DNA from: Sphaerisporangium rufum
GTDB taxonomy: Bacteria; Actinomycetota; Actinomycetes; Streptosporangiales; Streptosporangiaceae
Direction of reading: 5' to 3'
NCBI RefSeq assembly: GCF_016863395.1
Contig: NZ_BOOU01000035.1
Span: 1 to 48,672 of the forward strand
DNA length: 48,672 nucleotides
Shown here in pieces: positions 34,400-42,122 of the stretch. The translations under genes were made by a program, and so were the position numbers. A model generated the notes under the pieces. That model did no database searches. It saw only the letters and a list, made by a program, of their open reading frames with translations, and was not told the origin of the DNA. Position 1 is the stretch's first letter. Each line of letters opens with the position of its first letter.

Positions 34400-35161
34400 T
34401 CACGGCGCGGGGTTCCCCACCTCGATGCCGAGTTTCCGCTCGACGCACTGCTGGACCTCCGCCTGCGTCGGCAGGTTGAGGCACTCGGAGAAGTTGTTGA
34501 AGAACCAGCCGAACCCGATGATCGCGAGCAGCAGGGTCAGCCCGCTGAGCACCAGCCCGGTGATCGCGCGGCCCCGGTTGCTGTTCTTGGCCAGCGCCAC
34601 GAACCCGACGACCAGCCCGGCGAGGGCGACCAGCACGCCGATGCCGCACACCACCAGCAACAGGATGCTGACGATGCCGAGCACCAGGGCCGCGGTGCCG
34701 AGGCCGCCGCCCGGCCGGGCGCCGGTCGGCCAGCCCTCCGGCGGCTGCCGGCCGGCCCCGGGCGGCGCGCCGTAGGGCGTCCCGTACGGCGGCGGGCCGG
34801 CCGCGTGCCGCTCTCCGTACCGCTCGCCGTACTGAGGGCCGTACGCGGGACCACCGGGCTCCCCGTACGCCGGCGGGCCGGCGGAAGGAGGATACGGCTC
34901 GCCCGGCGGCCCGGCGGGCGGGCGGTACGGCTCGGCGGGCGGCTCCGGCGGCGGCCGATGCGGCTCCGGCGGCTGATACGGCTCCGGCGGCTGGTGCGGC
35001 TCGGGAGGCGGGTGGTGCGGCTCGCCCTCCGGGGGGCCGCCGCCGGGGGCGGGCCGGCCCCCCGGGCGCGGGCCGCCGGGCGGCTCGCCCTCCGGCCGCG
35101 GCTCCGCACCGGGCCACTCGTCCCGCGGATCGGGCTGGTTCGGATCGCCGGGTGTCGTCAC
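34400..35161 (-). CDS. Proline-rich DUF4190-type membrane protein
   Basis: A 253-residue protein. Residues 1-155 are Pro/Gly/Glu/Tyr-rich, with PEPHQPPEPYQPPEP-like repeats and a second repeat of YGERYGER/PPYGTPYG type, probably disordered. About 160-228 holds two membrane helices with LGTAALVLGIVSILLLVVCGIG and KNSNRGRAITGLVLSGL, the DUF4190 pattern. The tail CLNLPTQAEVQQCVERKLGIEV is conserved-looking and probably outside or peripheral. Start GTG 35161 is chosen as the first codon in the non-repetitive head; the ribosome site is weak. Divergent from purF. Function unknown. Confidence 0.75.
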   Translation of the reverse strand: MTTPGDPNQPDPRDEWPGAEPRPEGEPPGGPRPGGRPAPGGGPPEGEPHHPPPEPHQPPEPYQPPEPHRPPPEPPAEPYRPPAGPPGEPYPPSAGPPAYGEPGGPAYGPQYGERYGERHAAGPPPYGTPYGAPPGAGRQPPEGWPTGARPGGGLGTAALVLGIVSILLLVVCGIGVLVALAGLVVGFVALAKNSNRGRAITGLVLSGLTLLLAIIGFGWFFNNFSECLNLPTQAEVQQCVERKLGIEVGNPAP

Positions 35162-35319
35162 GGTCCGCTCTTTCGGCCTGGATGGGGCACGGTCACCTCC
35201 ACTCTCCCCCGTGCGGCACGGCCGGTCGCGCGGACACGGCAAAGTAACGGGGATCTTTCCTCCATGACCCCGGCGGCGCCGCCGGCGGACCCGGGTACCC
35301 GGCTCGCCGGCGGCCAACT

Positions 35320-35325
35320 TAGACT
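35320..35325 (+). promoter_or_regulatory. -10 box TAGACT of leaderless purF
   Basis: TAGACT ends seven bases before GTG 35333, identical in sequence and spacing to the box before oligopeptidase B. There is no Shine-Dalgarno sequence. Confidence 0.6.
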
Positions 35326-35332
35326 GAAGCAC

Positions 35333-36769
35333 GTGTTGAAGGGCGACGGCCGGCTCGGCCATGACCTTGACCCCCGTGACCGCGCACCGCAGGACGCCTG
35401 TGGCGTCTTCGGCGTGTGGGCGCCTGGGGAGGACGTCTCCAAACTCACCTACTACGGCCTGTACGCGTTGCAGCACCGCGGCCAGGAGTCGGCGGGCATC
35501 GCGGTCAGCGATGGAAGCCGCATCCTCGTGTACAAGGACATGGGGCTGGTCGCCCAGGTCTTCGACGAATCGGTGCTCGGCACGTTGCGCGGGCACCTGG
35601 CGGTCGGCCACTGCCGCTACTCGACCACCGGCTCCAGCGTGTGGGAGAACGCCCAGCCCACCCTCAGCTCCACCGAGGACGGCGGCCTGGCCCTGGCGCA
35701 CAACGGCAATCTGATCAACACGGCCGCGCTCGCCGAACGGGTGCCCGCGGGGTCCACCCGGGCGACCACCGACACCGAGGTGCTGGCCGCGCTGCTCGCC
35801 GCGGACCGCAGCAAGCCCATCGAGGACGCCGCCGCCGACCTGCTGCCGCAGGTCAAGGGCGCCTACTCGCTGGTCTTCATGGACGAGAAGACGCTCTACG
35901 CCGCCCGCGACCCGCAGGGCATCCGCCCGATGGTGCTCGGCCGGCTGGAGCGGGGCTGGGCGGTGGCCTCCGAGACGGCCGCGCTGGACATCGTCGGCGC
36001 GGTGTTCGTCCGCGAGGTCGAGCCGGGCGAGCTGCTGACCATCGACGAGCGCGGCGTGCGCTCGCGGCGGTTCGCGCTGGCCGAGCCGAAGGGCTGCCTG
36101 TTCGAGTACGTCTACCTGGCCCGGCCGGACACCACCATCGCCGGGCGGGGCGTCCAGGCGACCCGGGTCCAGGTGGGCCGCCGGCTGGCCCAAGAGCATC
36201 CGGTGGAGGCCGACCTGGTGATCCCGACCCCGGAGTCGGGCACCCCCGCCGCGATCGGCTACGCCGAGGAGAGCGGCATCCCCTACGGCCAGGGTCTGGT
36301 CAAGAACTCTTATGTGGGCCGCACGTTCATCCAGCCCTCGCAGACCATCCGCCAGCTCGGCATCCGTCTCAAGCTGAACCCGCTGCGCGAGATCATCGCG
36401 GGCAAGCGGCTGGTGGTGGTGGACGACACCATCGTCCGCGGCAACACCCAGCGGGCGATCGTGAAGATGCTGCGGGAGGCCGGCGCGGTGGAGGTGCACG
36501 TGCGCATCTCCGCGCCGCCGGTGGCCTGGCCGTGCTTCTACGGCATCGACTTCGCCACCAAGGCGGAGCTGATCGCCGGCTCGCTGGACGTGGAGCAGAT
36601 CCGCGACTCCATCGGCGCCGACTCGCTCGGCTACGTGTCCCTTGCGGGCCTCACCGAGGCCACCACGCTGCCCGCCGAGCGGCTGTGCCGGGCGTGCTTC
36701 ACCGGCGAGTACCCCATCCCGGTCGACGAGCTGCGGGTGGGCAAGTTCGTGCTCGAGGCCAAGGCGTGA
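35333..36769 (+). CDS. purF: Amidophosphoribosyltransferase
   Basis: First committed enzyme of purine synthesis: PRPP plus glutamine to phosphoribosylamine. 478 residues. An N-terminal propeptide of 22 residues precedes the Ntn nucleophile Cys23 in DACGVFG; the glutaminase domain includes HRGQESAGI and GHCRYST. The phosphoribosyltransferase domain has the PRPP loop VVVDDTIVRGNT. Cysteines in GCLFEY, WPCFYGID and LCRACF fit the [4Fe-4S] ligands of the B. subtilis-type enzyme. GTG 35333 is preferred over ATG 35264 because it gives the usual family N-terminus and follows the TAGACT box by seven bases. Followed 37 bases later by purM. Confidence 0.93.
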   Translation: MLKGDGRLGHDLDPRDRAPQDACGVFGVWAPGEDVSKLTYYGLYALQHRGQESAGIAVSDGSRILVYKDMGLVAQVFDESVLGTLRGHLAVGHCRYSTTGSSVWENAQPTLSSTEDGGLALAHNGNLINTAALAERVPAGSTRATTDTEVLAALLAADRSKPIEDAAADLLPQVKGAYSLVFMDEKTLYAARDPQGIRPMVLGRLERGWAVASETAALDIVGAVFVREVEPGELLTIDERGVRSRRFALAEPKGCLFEYVYLARPDTTIAGRGVQATRVQVGRRLAQEHPVEADLVIPTPESGTPAAIGYAEESGIPYGQGLVKNSYVGRTFIQPSQTIRQLGIRLKLNPLREIIAGKRLVVVDDTIVRGNTQRAIVKMLREAGAVEVHVRISAPPVAWPCFYGIDFATKAELIAGSLDVEQIRDSIGADSLGYVSLAGLTEATTLPAERLCRACFTGEYPIPVDELRVGKFVLEAKA

Positions 36770-36806
36770 CCGGCCCGGGCGACCACCGATCCGCGGAGGA
36801 GTCCCG

Positions 36807-37835
36807 ATGACCAGCTACGCCGCCGCCGGCGTCGACATCGAGGCCGGCGACCGCGCGGTCGAGCTGATGAAGGCCAAGGTCGCGCGGTCGCGGCGCCCGG
36901 AGGTGGTGGACGACGCCAGCGGTTTCGCCGGCCTGTTCGACGCCTCCGCGCTGCTGCGCTACCGCCGGCCGCTGCTGGCCACCTCCACCGACGGCGTCGG
37001 CACCAAGGTCATGCTGGCGCAGGCGCTCGGCAAGCACGACACCATCGGCATCGACCTGGTGGGCATGGTCGCCGACGATCTGGTCGTCTGCGGTGCCGAG
37101 CCGCTGTTCATGACCGACTACATCGCCTGCGGCAAGGTGGTGCCCGAGCGGATCGCCGAGATCGTGGGCGGGGTCGCCGAGGGCTGCCGGCTGGCCGGTT
37201 GCGCCCTGGTCGGCGGTGAGACGGCCGAGCACCCCGGCGCGATGGGCCCGGACGAGTACGACCTGGCCGGCGCCGGCACCGGGGTGGTGGAGGCCGACCG
37301 GCTGCTGGGCCCGGACCGGGTGCGGCCCGGCGACGTCGTGCTCGGGCTGGCCTCCTCCGGCGTGCACGCCAACGGCTACTCGCTGGTCCGGCACGTGATC
37401 CGCGCCGCCGGCGCCGGGCTGGAGGACACGGTGCCCGAGCTCGGCCGCACGCTGGGCGAGGAGCTGCTGGAGCCCACCCGGATCTACGCCCTGGCCTGCC
37501 TGGAGCTGGCGCGCGCGGTCGAGGTACGGGCGTTCGCGCACATCACCGGCGGCGGCCTGGCGGCGAACCTCGCCCGGTCACTTCCCGGCTCGGCCGACGC
37601 GGTGCTGGACCGGGGCTCCTGGACACCGCCGCCGATCTTCGAGGTGATCGCCGGATACGGCGGGGTGCCGCGCGACGACATGGACCGCACCTTCAACCTG
37701 GGCGTGGGCATGTGCGCGATCGTGCCGGCCGGCGCGGCGGACGCGGCGCTGGCGCTGCTGGCCGGGCGCGGGCAGCAGGCCTGGGTGCTCGGCGAGGTGG
37801 TGCCCGGCACCGGGCAGGCGCGGTTCGCGGGCTAG
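36807..37835 (+). CDS. purM: Phosphoribosylformylglycinamidine cyclo-ligase (AIR synthetase)
   Basis: Fifth step of purine synthesis: ATP-dependent closure of FGAM to AIR. 342 residues. Motifs: SYAAAGVDIEAGDRAVE, LLATSTDGVGTKV for ATP binding, GIDLVGMVADDLVVCGAEPLF, ALVGGETAEHPG and HITGGGLAANLARSLP. ATG 36807 follows GGAGGAG. It is downstream of purF on the same strand and probably in one operon with it. Ends at a hairpin shared with the convergent DUF3073 gene. Confidence 0.95.
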   Translation: MTSYAAAGVDIEAGDRAVELMKAKVARSRRPEVVDDASGFAGLFDASALLRYRRPLLATSTDGVGTKVMLAQALGKHDTIGIDLVGMVADDLVVCGAEPLFMTDYIACGKVVPERIAEIVGGVAEGCRLAGCALVGGETAEHPGAMGPDEYDLAGAGTGVVEADRLLGPDRVRPGDVVLGLASSGVHANGYSLVRHVIRAAGAGLEDTVPELGRTLGEELLEPTRIYALACLELARAVEVRAFAHITGGGLAANLARSLPGSADAVLDRGSWTPPPIFEVIAGYGGVPRDDMDRTFNLGVGMCAIVPAGAADAALALLAGRGQQAWVLGEVVPGTGQARFAG

Positions 37836-37891
37836 GCGGGGGTGCCGGGACGGCCGCGTCCCGGCACCGGCCGGCGGCCGGAACACGACGA

Positions 37892-37926
37892 AGAGCTCCT
37901 CGCCCGCCGAGGCGGCAAGGAGCTCT
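37892..37926. terminator. Hairpin between purM and DUF3073 gene
   Basis: Outer 9-bp stem AGAGCTCCT / AGGAGCTCT encloses a second stem CCGC-CGAG-GCGG. It sits midway in the 165-base gap between convergent genes. Confidence 0.6.
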
Positions 37927-38000
37927 ACCGGACACGCGAGACAGGCACCCGGCGAGCAGGTGGCCGCCGCGTGCCTGTCGAACGTCAATCCACCGGTCGC

Positions 38001-38216
38001 CTAGCGGCGACGGGACCTGTCGTCATCGTCGTCGGCGAAGTCGTCGGCGTAATCGGCGTACCGATCGGCCAGCTCATCGTCGACACCAGCGTCATCGTTG
38101 GAGTCGTGGTTGACTCCGAGCTCCTCGCGAAGACGGTCAAGATCGGTGCCGCCGCTGTTGTACTTGAGCTGGCGAGCAACCTTCACCTGCTTGGCCTTGG
38201 CTCGGCCGCGCCCCAT
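38001..38216 (-). CDS. DUF3073 domain protein
   Basis: A 71-residue, highly charged protein: basic head MGRGRAKAKQVKVARQLKY, then NSGGTDLDRLREEL, and an acidic tail with a run of Asp ending RSRRR. This is the DUF3073 family, small actinobacterial proteins commonly encoded next to purM. Function unknown; the KxKxxKxARxLKY head suggests nucleic-acid contact, which is inference. GAGGGGG precedes the ATG at about ten bases. Downstream of vdh on the same strand, 150 bases away. Confidence 0.88.
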   Translation of the reverse strand: MGRGRAKAKQVKVARQLKYNSGGTDLDRLREELGVNHDSNDDAGVDDELADRYADYADDFADDDDDRSRRR

Positions 38217-38366
38217 CGGCTCGACCCCCTCATGCGGGGCCGTGCCCGACCCCTCGTCGCTAACGCATCACGCGCTGACGCCGCCTGACTTCCGGCGCCG
38301 GCTCTCGTTCGACTACAACCGTACCTGTTTTGCGCGCCGCTCGGTACGCCGTATAGGCCTCCGCAG

Positions 38367-39470
38367 TCAGCGGCCCAGCCAAATACCCCTAAGCCGTCCA
38401 ACTTCCGACATTCTGCGCTCGGCTAGCCTATCGGCCGCCACCGCCGGCGGGACCCCTTCCTCTTCGGCGATCGAAAAGATCTTCAGCGTGGTGTCGAAGA
38501 TCTGGGTCGCCTTTACCCGGGCGCGGTCCATGTTGAAACCTTCGATCTCGTCGGCCACCTGGATCACCCCACCCGAGTTGACCAGGTAGTCCGGGGCGTA
38601 AAGGACGCCCCGCTCGGCGAGCTGCTTCTCCACGCCGGGATGGGCCAGCTGGTTGTTGGCGCCACCACAGACGATCTTGGCGCGCAGCCCGGCGACCACG
38701 TCGTCGTCCAGCCCGCCGCCGAGCGCGCACGGGGAGTACACGTCGATCTCCGCGGCCCGCAGCGCCGCGGCGTCCGCGACCGCCTCCACCTGGGGATGCC
38801 GGGCACGCACCCGGGCCACGGCCTGCTCGCTCACGTCGCAGACCACCACCTCGGCGCCGTCCTCGACCAGGTGCTCCACCAGCCGGTGGCCGACCTTGCC
38901 GACGCCCTCGACGCCGACCCGGCGACCGCGGAGCGAAGCGGTGCCGTAGGTGTACTGGGCGGCGGCCCGCATGCCCTGGTAGACGCCCCACGCGGTGAGG
39001 ATGGACGAGTCGCCGGCCCCACCGTGCTCGACGGTGCGGCCGGTGACGAAGGAGGACTCGCGCGCGACGATGTCCATGTCCTCGCTGTAGGTGCCGACGT
39101 CGCAGGCGGTGTAGTAACGCCCGCCGAGCGACTGGACGAAGCGGCCGTAGGCGCGCAGCAGCGCCTCGCTCTTGTCCTTGGCCGGGTCACCGATGATCAC
39201 GGCCTTCGCGCCGCCCAGGTCCAGCCCGGCGAGCGCGTTCTTGTAGGCCATCGCGCGCGAGAGGTTGAGCACGTCGGCCAGGGCCTGCTGCTCGCTCTCG
39301 TAAGGGTAGAAGCGGGTGCCGCCCAGGCCGGGGCCCAGGGCGGTGCTGTAGACGGCGATGATCGCGTGCAGGCCGCTGCGGTCGTCGGAGCAGAAGACGA
39401 CCTGCTCGTGCCTCGCCTGTCCGGTCGATGGGCCGGTGTCCTTGTGGGACAGCCCGAAGACGTCGGTCAC
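38367..39470 (-). CDS. vdh: Valine dehydrogenase (Glu/Leu/Phe/Val dehydrogenase family)
   Basis: NAD-dependent oxidative deaminase converting valine to 2-ketoisovalerate, 367 residues. Substrate-site lysines Lys77 (AYKNALAG) and Lys89 (GGAKAV) are present, as is the glycine-rich LGGTRFYPY; the nucleotide fold follows at [32 protein letters not shown] and [17 protein letters not shown] are typical of LeuDH/ValDH. The gene order with DUF3073, purM, purF and bldC is that of S. coelicolor vdh, which supports Val rather than Leu specificity. GTG 39470 has GGGAG about eleven bases upstream. Its product feeds the Bkd complex encoded at 14.2-17.7 kb. Confidence 0.9.
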   Translation of the reverse strand: MTDVFGLSHKDTGPSTGQARHEQVVFCSDDRSGLHAIIAVYSTALGPGLGGTRFYPYESEQQALADVLNLSRAMAYKNALAGLDLGGAKAVIIGDPAKDKSEALLRAYGRFVQSLGGRYYTACDVGTYSEDMDIVARESSFVTGRTVEHGGAGDSSILTAWGVYQGMRAAAQYTYGTASLRGRRVGVEGVGKVGHRLVEHLVEDGAEVVVCDVSEQAVARVRARHPQVEAVADAAALRAAEIDVYSPCALGGGLDDDVVAGLRAKIVCGGANNQLAHPGVEKQLAERGVLYAPDYLVNSGGVIQVADEIEGFNMDRARVKATQIFDTTLKIFSIAEEEGVPPAVAADRLAERRMSEVGRLRGIWLGR

Positions 39471-39620
39471 TGTGGTGACTCCCGGTCGTTCCAGTCCGCC
39501 GCGTCCTTGCGGCGGAATCCGGAAACCACCCTATCGACCCGTCATCACCCGAACCATGACCGGCGGATCGCGCCGCCGCTCGCTCGCGCGCGGTCGCCGC
39601 TCCGTGGCACCATTCGAGAT

Positions 39621-40496
39621 GTGCTGCCCTACGCCGCCTATCTCCGCGTCTACGAGCCGTTGTCCGCGTTCAGCGAGCGCGACCGCGCCTTCTGGGCGGC
39701 GTACGCCGACTCCAAGGATCGGCCACGCCGCGCGTTCGCCCTTTCGGCCGAGCACGCCGAGTCGGTACGCCGGCTGCTCGGGGTGCCCGCCATGCCCGCG
39801 CCGGGCGCGGAGAGCACCAACGCCTACCTGCGCCGCATCGAGGAGACGCTCTACGTCTGCCCGTGGCAGAGCCGGCTGCGCTCGTGGCTGGCCTTCGCAC
39901 GGTTCCGCGGCGGCACCCCGCAGCGGATCGCCGACCGGTTCGTGCCGCGGGCCATCGCCGAGCAGACGATGGACGACTTCGACCGCTTCAAGCTGCAGGG
40001 CTCGTCGGCGGCGGCGCTGCGCACGCACATCCGCACCAGCACCTGGCACATCCCCGCCCCGTGGTTCGTCCCGTTCGACTCGGCCGAGCGCTGGCTGGTG
40101 CTCGGCCGCCAGGAGCCGGCCGCCGAGCAGGCCGCGCCGACCACCACCACCGCACGCAACCTGCTGTACGTGACCTCCATGGCGCAGGCCCGGCGGCGGG
40201 TGGCCCGCGCCCTGCTGGTGATCCGCCGGCATGTCGGCGAGGTGACCACGCTGACCGACGTGGAGGAGGTCGGGCGCTGGCTGGAGGAGTTCCACCCGCA
40301 CTCGCTGGTGGAACTCGACTACGGCGGCCTGGTGCACCTGATGGACGACGCGACCCTGCAGGGCGACCAGTCCGCCGCCGAGCTGTCGGCCGCCCTGACA
40401 GGTCTGGACACGGGTCAAGAAGAACTGGCCTACGCCATGTATCAGCGGGTCATCGTGCGGTGGAAGTCAATACAAGCCCTGGAAACTGCGAACTGA
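39621..40496 (+). CDS. Conserved actinobacterial protein of unknown function between vdh and bldC
   Basis: A 291-residue soluble protein, no domain recognised. Notable segments: LPYAAYLRVYEPLSAF, a Trp/Arg-rich WQSRLRSWLAFARFRGGTP, HIPAPWFVPFDSAERWL, TARNLLYVTSMAQARRRVARAL and a C-terminal HPHSLVELDYGGLVHLMDD. No signal or membrane segment. From memory, a gene of this kind occupies the same place between vdh and bldC in Streptomyces. GTG 39621 lies seven bases after CACCAT, a weak -10, with no ribosome site, so may be leaderless. Upstream frame continuation antisense to vdh is rejected. Confidence 0.8.
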   Translation: MLPYAAYLRVYEPLSAFSERDRAFWAAYADSKDRPRRAFALSAEHAESVRRLLGVPAMPAPGAESTNAYLRRIEETLYVCPWQSRLRSWLAFARFRGGTPQRIADRFVPRAIAEQTMDDFDRFKLQGSSAAALRTHIRTSTWHIPAPWFVPFDSAERWLVLGRQEPAAEQAAPTTTTARNLLYVTSMAQARRRVARALLVIRRHVGEVTTLTDVEEVGRWLEEFHPHSLVELDYGGLVHLMDDATLQGDQSAAELSAALTGLDTGQEELAYAMYQRVIVRWKSIQALETAN

Positions 40497-40815
40497 ACCG
40501 CAAATCATGCCTGTGACCTGCAAAAGTAGGTAACGGGAGTCTCCAGCTCGCTTCTGCGAACTGAGTAGTTTGCCGTTTTCACTGCGATACCACGAAACGT
40601 GTCGCTAGAATCACCGAGCGTGACATCAACGCGTGGACAAGGCGTTGTGCTGAGAGGGCTCGCCAATCGCTCTACGTGGCTGTATGGTCACATCGGGTGA
40701 TACCGCATATGGTCCAGAAAATCCGTACTAATGGATCATTGGGGGACATCCATGACAAGCGCCAACACAAGTCGCAGGATCGCTGTCGCCGGTCCACGGA
40801 GGAGAGGCCGCACAA
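40497..40815 (+). other. bldC upstream region
   Basis: These 319 bases are much richer in A/T than their surroundings and carry no supported gene. TAGAAT at 40606-40611 is the best -10 candidate; TATGGT (about 40683) and CTAATG (about 40733) are others. GGAGGAG lies about ten bases before the bldC ATG. Developmental promoters are expected here. Confidence 0.45.
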
Positions 40816-41019
40816 ATGTCAGCTCGTACACCCGAGGCCGAGCCACTGCTCACCCCGGCGGAGGTCGCCACCATGTTCCGCGTCGACCCCAAAACCGTTA
40901 CTCGGTGGGCGAAGGCGGGCAAGTTGACGTCCATCCGCACCCTTGGCGGTCACCGGCGGTACCGGGAGACCGAGGTCCGGGCGCTGCTCGCGGGCATTCC
41001 GCAGCAGCGGTCGGAGTGA
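40816..41019 (+). CDS. bldC: BldC, MerR-like developmental regulator
   Basis: A 67-residue protein that is essentially one winged helix-turn-helix: LLTPAEVATMFRVDPKTVTRWAKAGKLTSIRT (from about residue 11), then LGGHRRYRETEVRALL. It lacks the dimer helix and effector domain of true MerR proteins. In Streptomyces BldC binds direct repeats cooperatively and sets the onset of development. The sequence is what I remember for BldC almost unchanged. Position downstream of vdh matches Streptomyces. Convergent with a TetR gene. Confidence 0.95.
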   Translation: MSARTPEAEPLLTPAEVATMFRVDPKTVTRWAKAGKLTSIRTLGGHRRYRETEVRALLAGIPQQRSE

Positions 41020-41055
41020 GGCGGGGACCGTCACAGACGTAGGGGGGAGAACCGG

Positions 41056-41082
41056 CGCGCTCGCGTCACGCATGTGAGCGCG
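41056..41082 (+). terminator. Candidate terminator after bldC
   Basis: CGCGCTC / GAGCGCG 7-bp stem with an inner GCG-TCA-CGC stem, 37 bases after the bldC stop. The remaining 200 bases to the convergent TetR gene hold no gene I can support. Confidence 0.45.
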
Positions 41083-41291
41083 TCACACCACACCCATGGC
41101 CGGGTGACTCCGCCGGCGGTCGATCAGCGACCCCCTGGCGGGCGGACGCTCGAGCGGTCGTCATCCGATCATGGGCCGGACTGGGCGGCGCCGCCCGCGC
41201 CCGGCGCCACCTCGCCGGCCCTGTACGGACGCACCAGGCGTCCCCCGCGCCTGGCTGAGTCCTTCCCGCCGGCGCGACCCGCGGGCCCGCG

Positions 41292-41993
41292 TCAGGCGAC
41301 CTCTCCCCGCCCGATCTCGTCCAGCACCTCCCGCACCTGCCCGTCCTGCCCGGCGGCGACCTCCAGCAACGCGACCAGCTGCCCGATGAGCATGCGCTCC
41401 AGCAGCGGCCGGCCGATGTCACGATTCTCCAGCCAGTCCAGGCCCGCGGTCTCCACCGAGGCGATCCACGAGCGCAGGGTGATCCGCAACGCCGGCCCCG
41501 GCTCGCCCGCGCGCAGCTGATTGATGATCATCTTGAACATGAGCCGGCGGACGCCCTCGACTATCTCCCCCACCTCGCCCGCCCGGTTGGCCGGCCCGCC
41601 GCGCAGCAGCGCCGCGAAGCCCGCCGCGTGGTCCTCCACGAAGTCGAAGTAGCGGGCCAGCCCGGCGGCCACCTCCGCCAGCGCGGTACCGCCGCCCACC
41701 GGGCGCAGGCGCTCGGTCAGCTCCTGCGCGGCACTGCGCAGCGCCGCCACGTACAGCTCCTGCTTGCCGCCGAAGTAGTGGTAGACCAGCGCCCGGGAGG
41801 CACCGGCGGCCGCGGCCACGTCATCGATCGAGACGTCCTCGGCGTCGTGCGTGCCGAAGAGTTCGAGCGCCGCCGCCATCAGCTCCTCGCGGCGGCGGTC
41901 CACGCTGAGCCGGCGCCGCGCCGGCCGCGCCCGGTCGGGGCCGGGGTTCCCACGCTCACCTGGAGCCCTTGAACTCGCACCCACAGAGCGCAC
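41292..41993 (-). CDS. TetR/AcrR family transcriptional regulator
   Basis: A 233-residue regulator. The helix-turn-helix is VSIDDVAAAAGASRALVYHYFGGKQELY (residues about 53-80), preceded by a basic N-terminal arm RARPARRRLSVDRRREEL. The C-terminal ligand domain is helical with ARYFDFVEDHAAGFAALLRGG and is of the group often annotated TetR_C-type with unknown ligand. GTG 41993 is used, but a second GTG nine bases... further in (41981 region) cannot be excluded, as no ribosome site is seen. Divergent from the LacI gene by about 130 bases. Target unknown. Confidence 0.82.
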   Translation of the reverse strand: MRSVGASSRAPGERGNPGPDRARPARRRLSVDRRREELMAAALELFGTHDAEDVSIDDVAAAAGASRALVYHYFGGKQELYVAALRSAAQELTERLRPVGGGTALAEVAAGLARYFDFVEDHAAGFAALLRGGPANRAGEVGEIVEGVRRLMFKMIINQLRAGEPGPALRITLRSWIASVETAGLDWLENRDIGRPLLERMLIGQLVALLEVAAGQDGQVREVLDEIGRGEVA

Positions 41994-42122
41994 ACTATCG
42001 AAGGCGGTGCCGGATAAGGGGTGCTCCGCAGATCAGCCGCCGAGGCGCGACATACCCGTACCCTTCGCTCGTCTCGATCGTTTGGTCTGACAGGTGCACA
42101 TCCACTCAGCGTGGGGAGAACC

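Noticed and set aside
33741-35117. 458-residue minus-strand frame over the sterol-carrier and DUF4190 genes
   Set aside because: Ala/Arg-rich shadow in another frame of the DUF4190 gene that then runs through the GGCACG repeats.
35264-35332. Earlier ATG start for purF
   Set aside because: In frame, but it lacks a ribosome site, would include the TAGACT -10 box in the coding region, and lengthens the propeptide beyond the usual family N-terminus.
37842-38288. Plus-strand 148-residue frame after purM
   Set aside because: Passes through the purM/DUF3073 terminator hairpin and lies antisense to the recognised DUF3073 gene.
40731-41042. 103-residue frame overlapping bldC in another frame
   Set aside because: Mostly a shifted reading of bldC; the first part has no ribosome site and no protein-like character.
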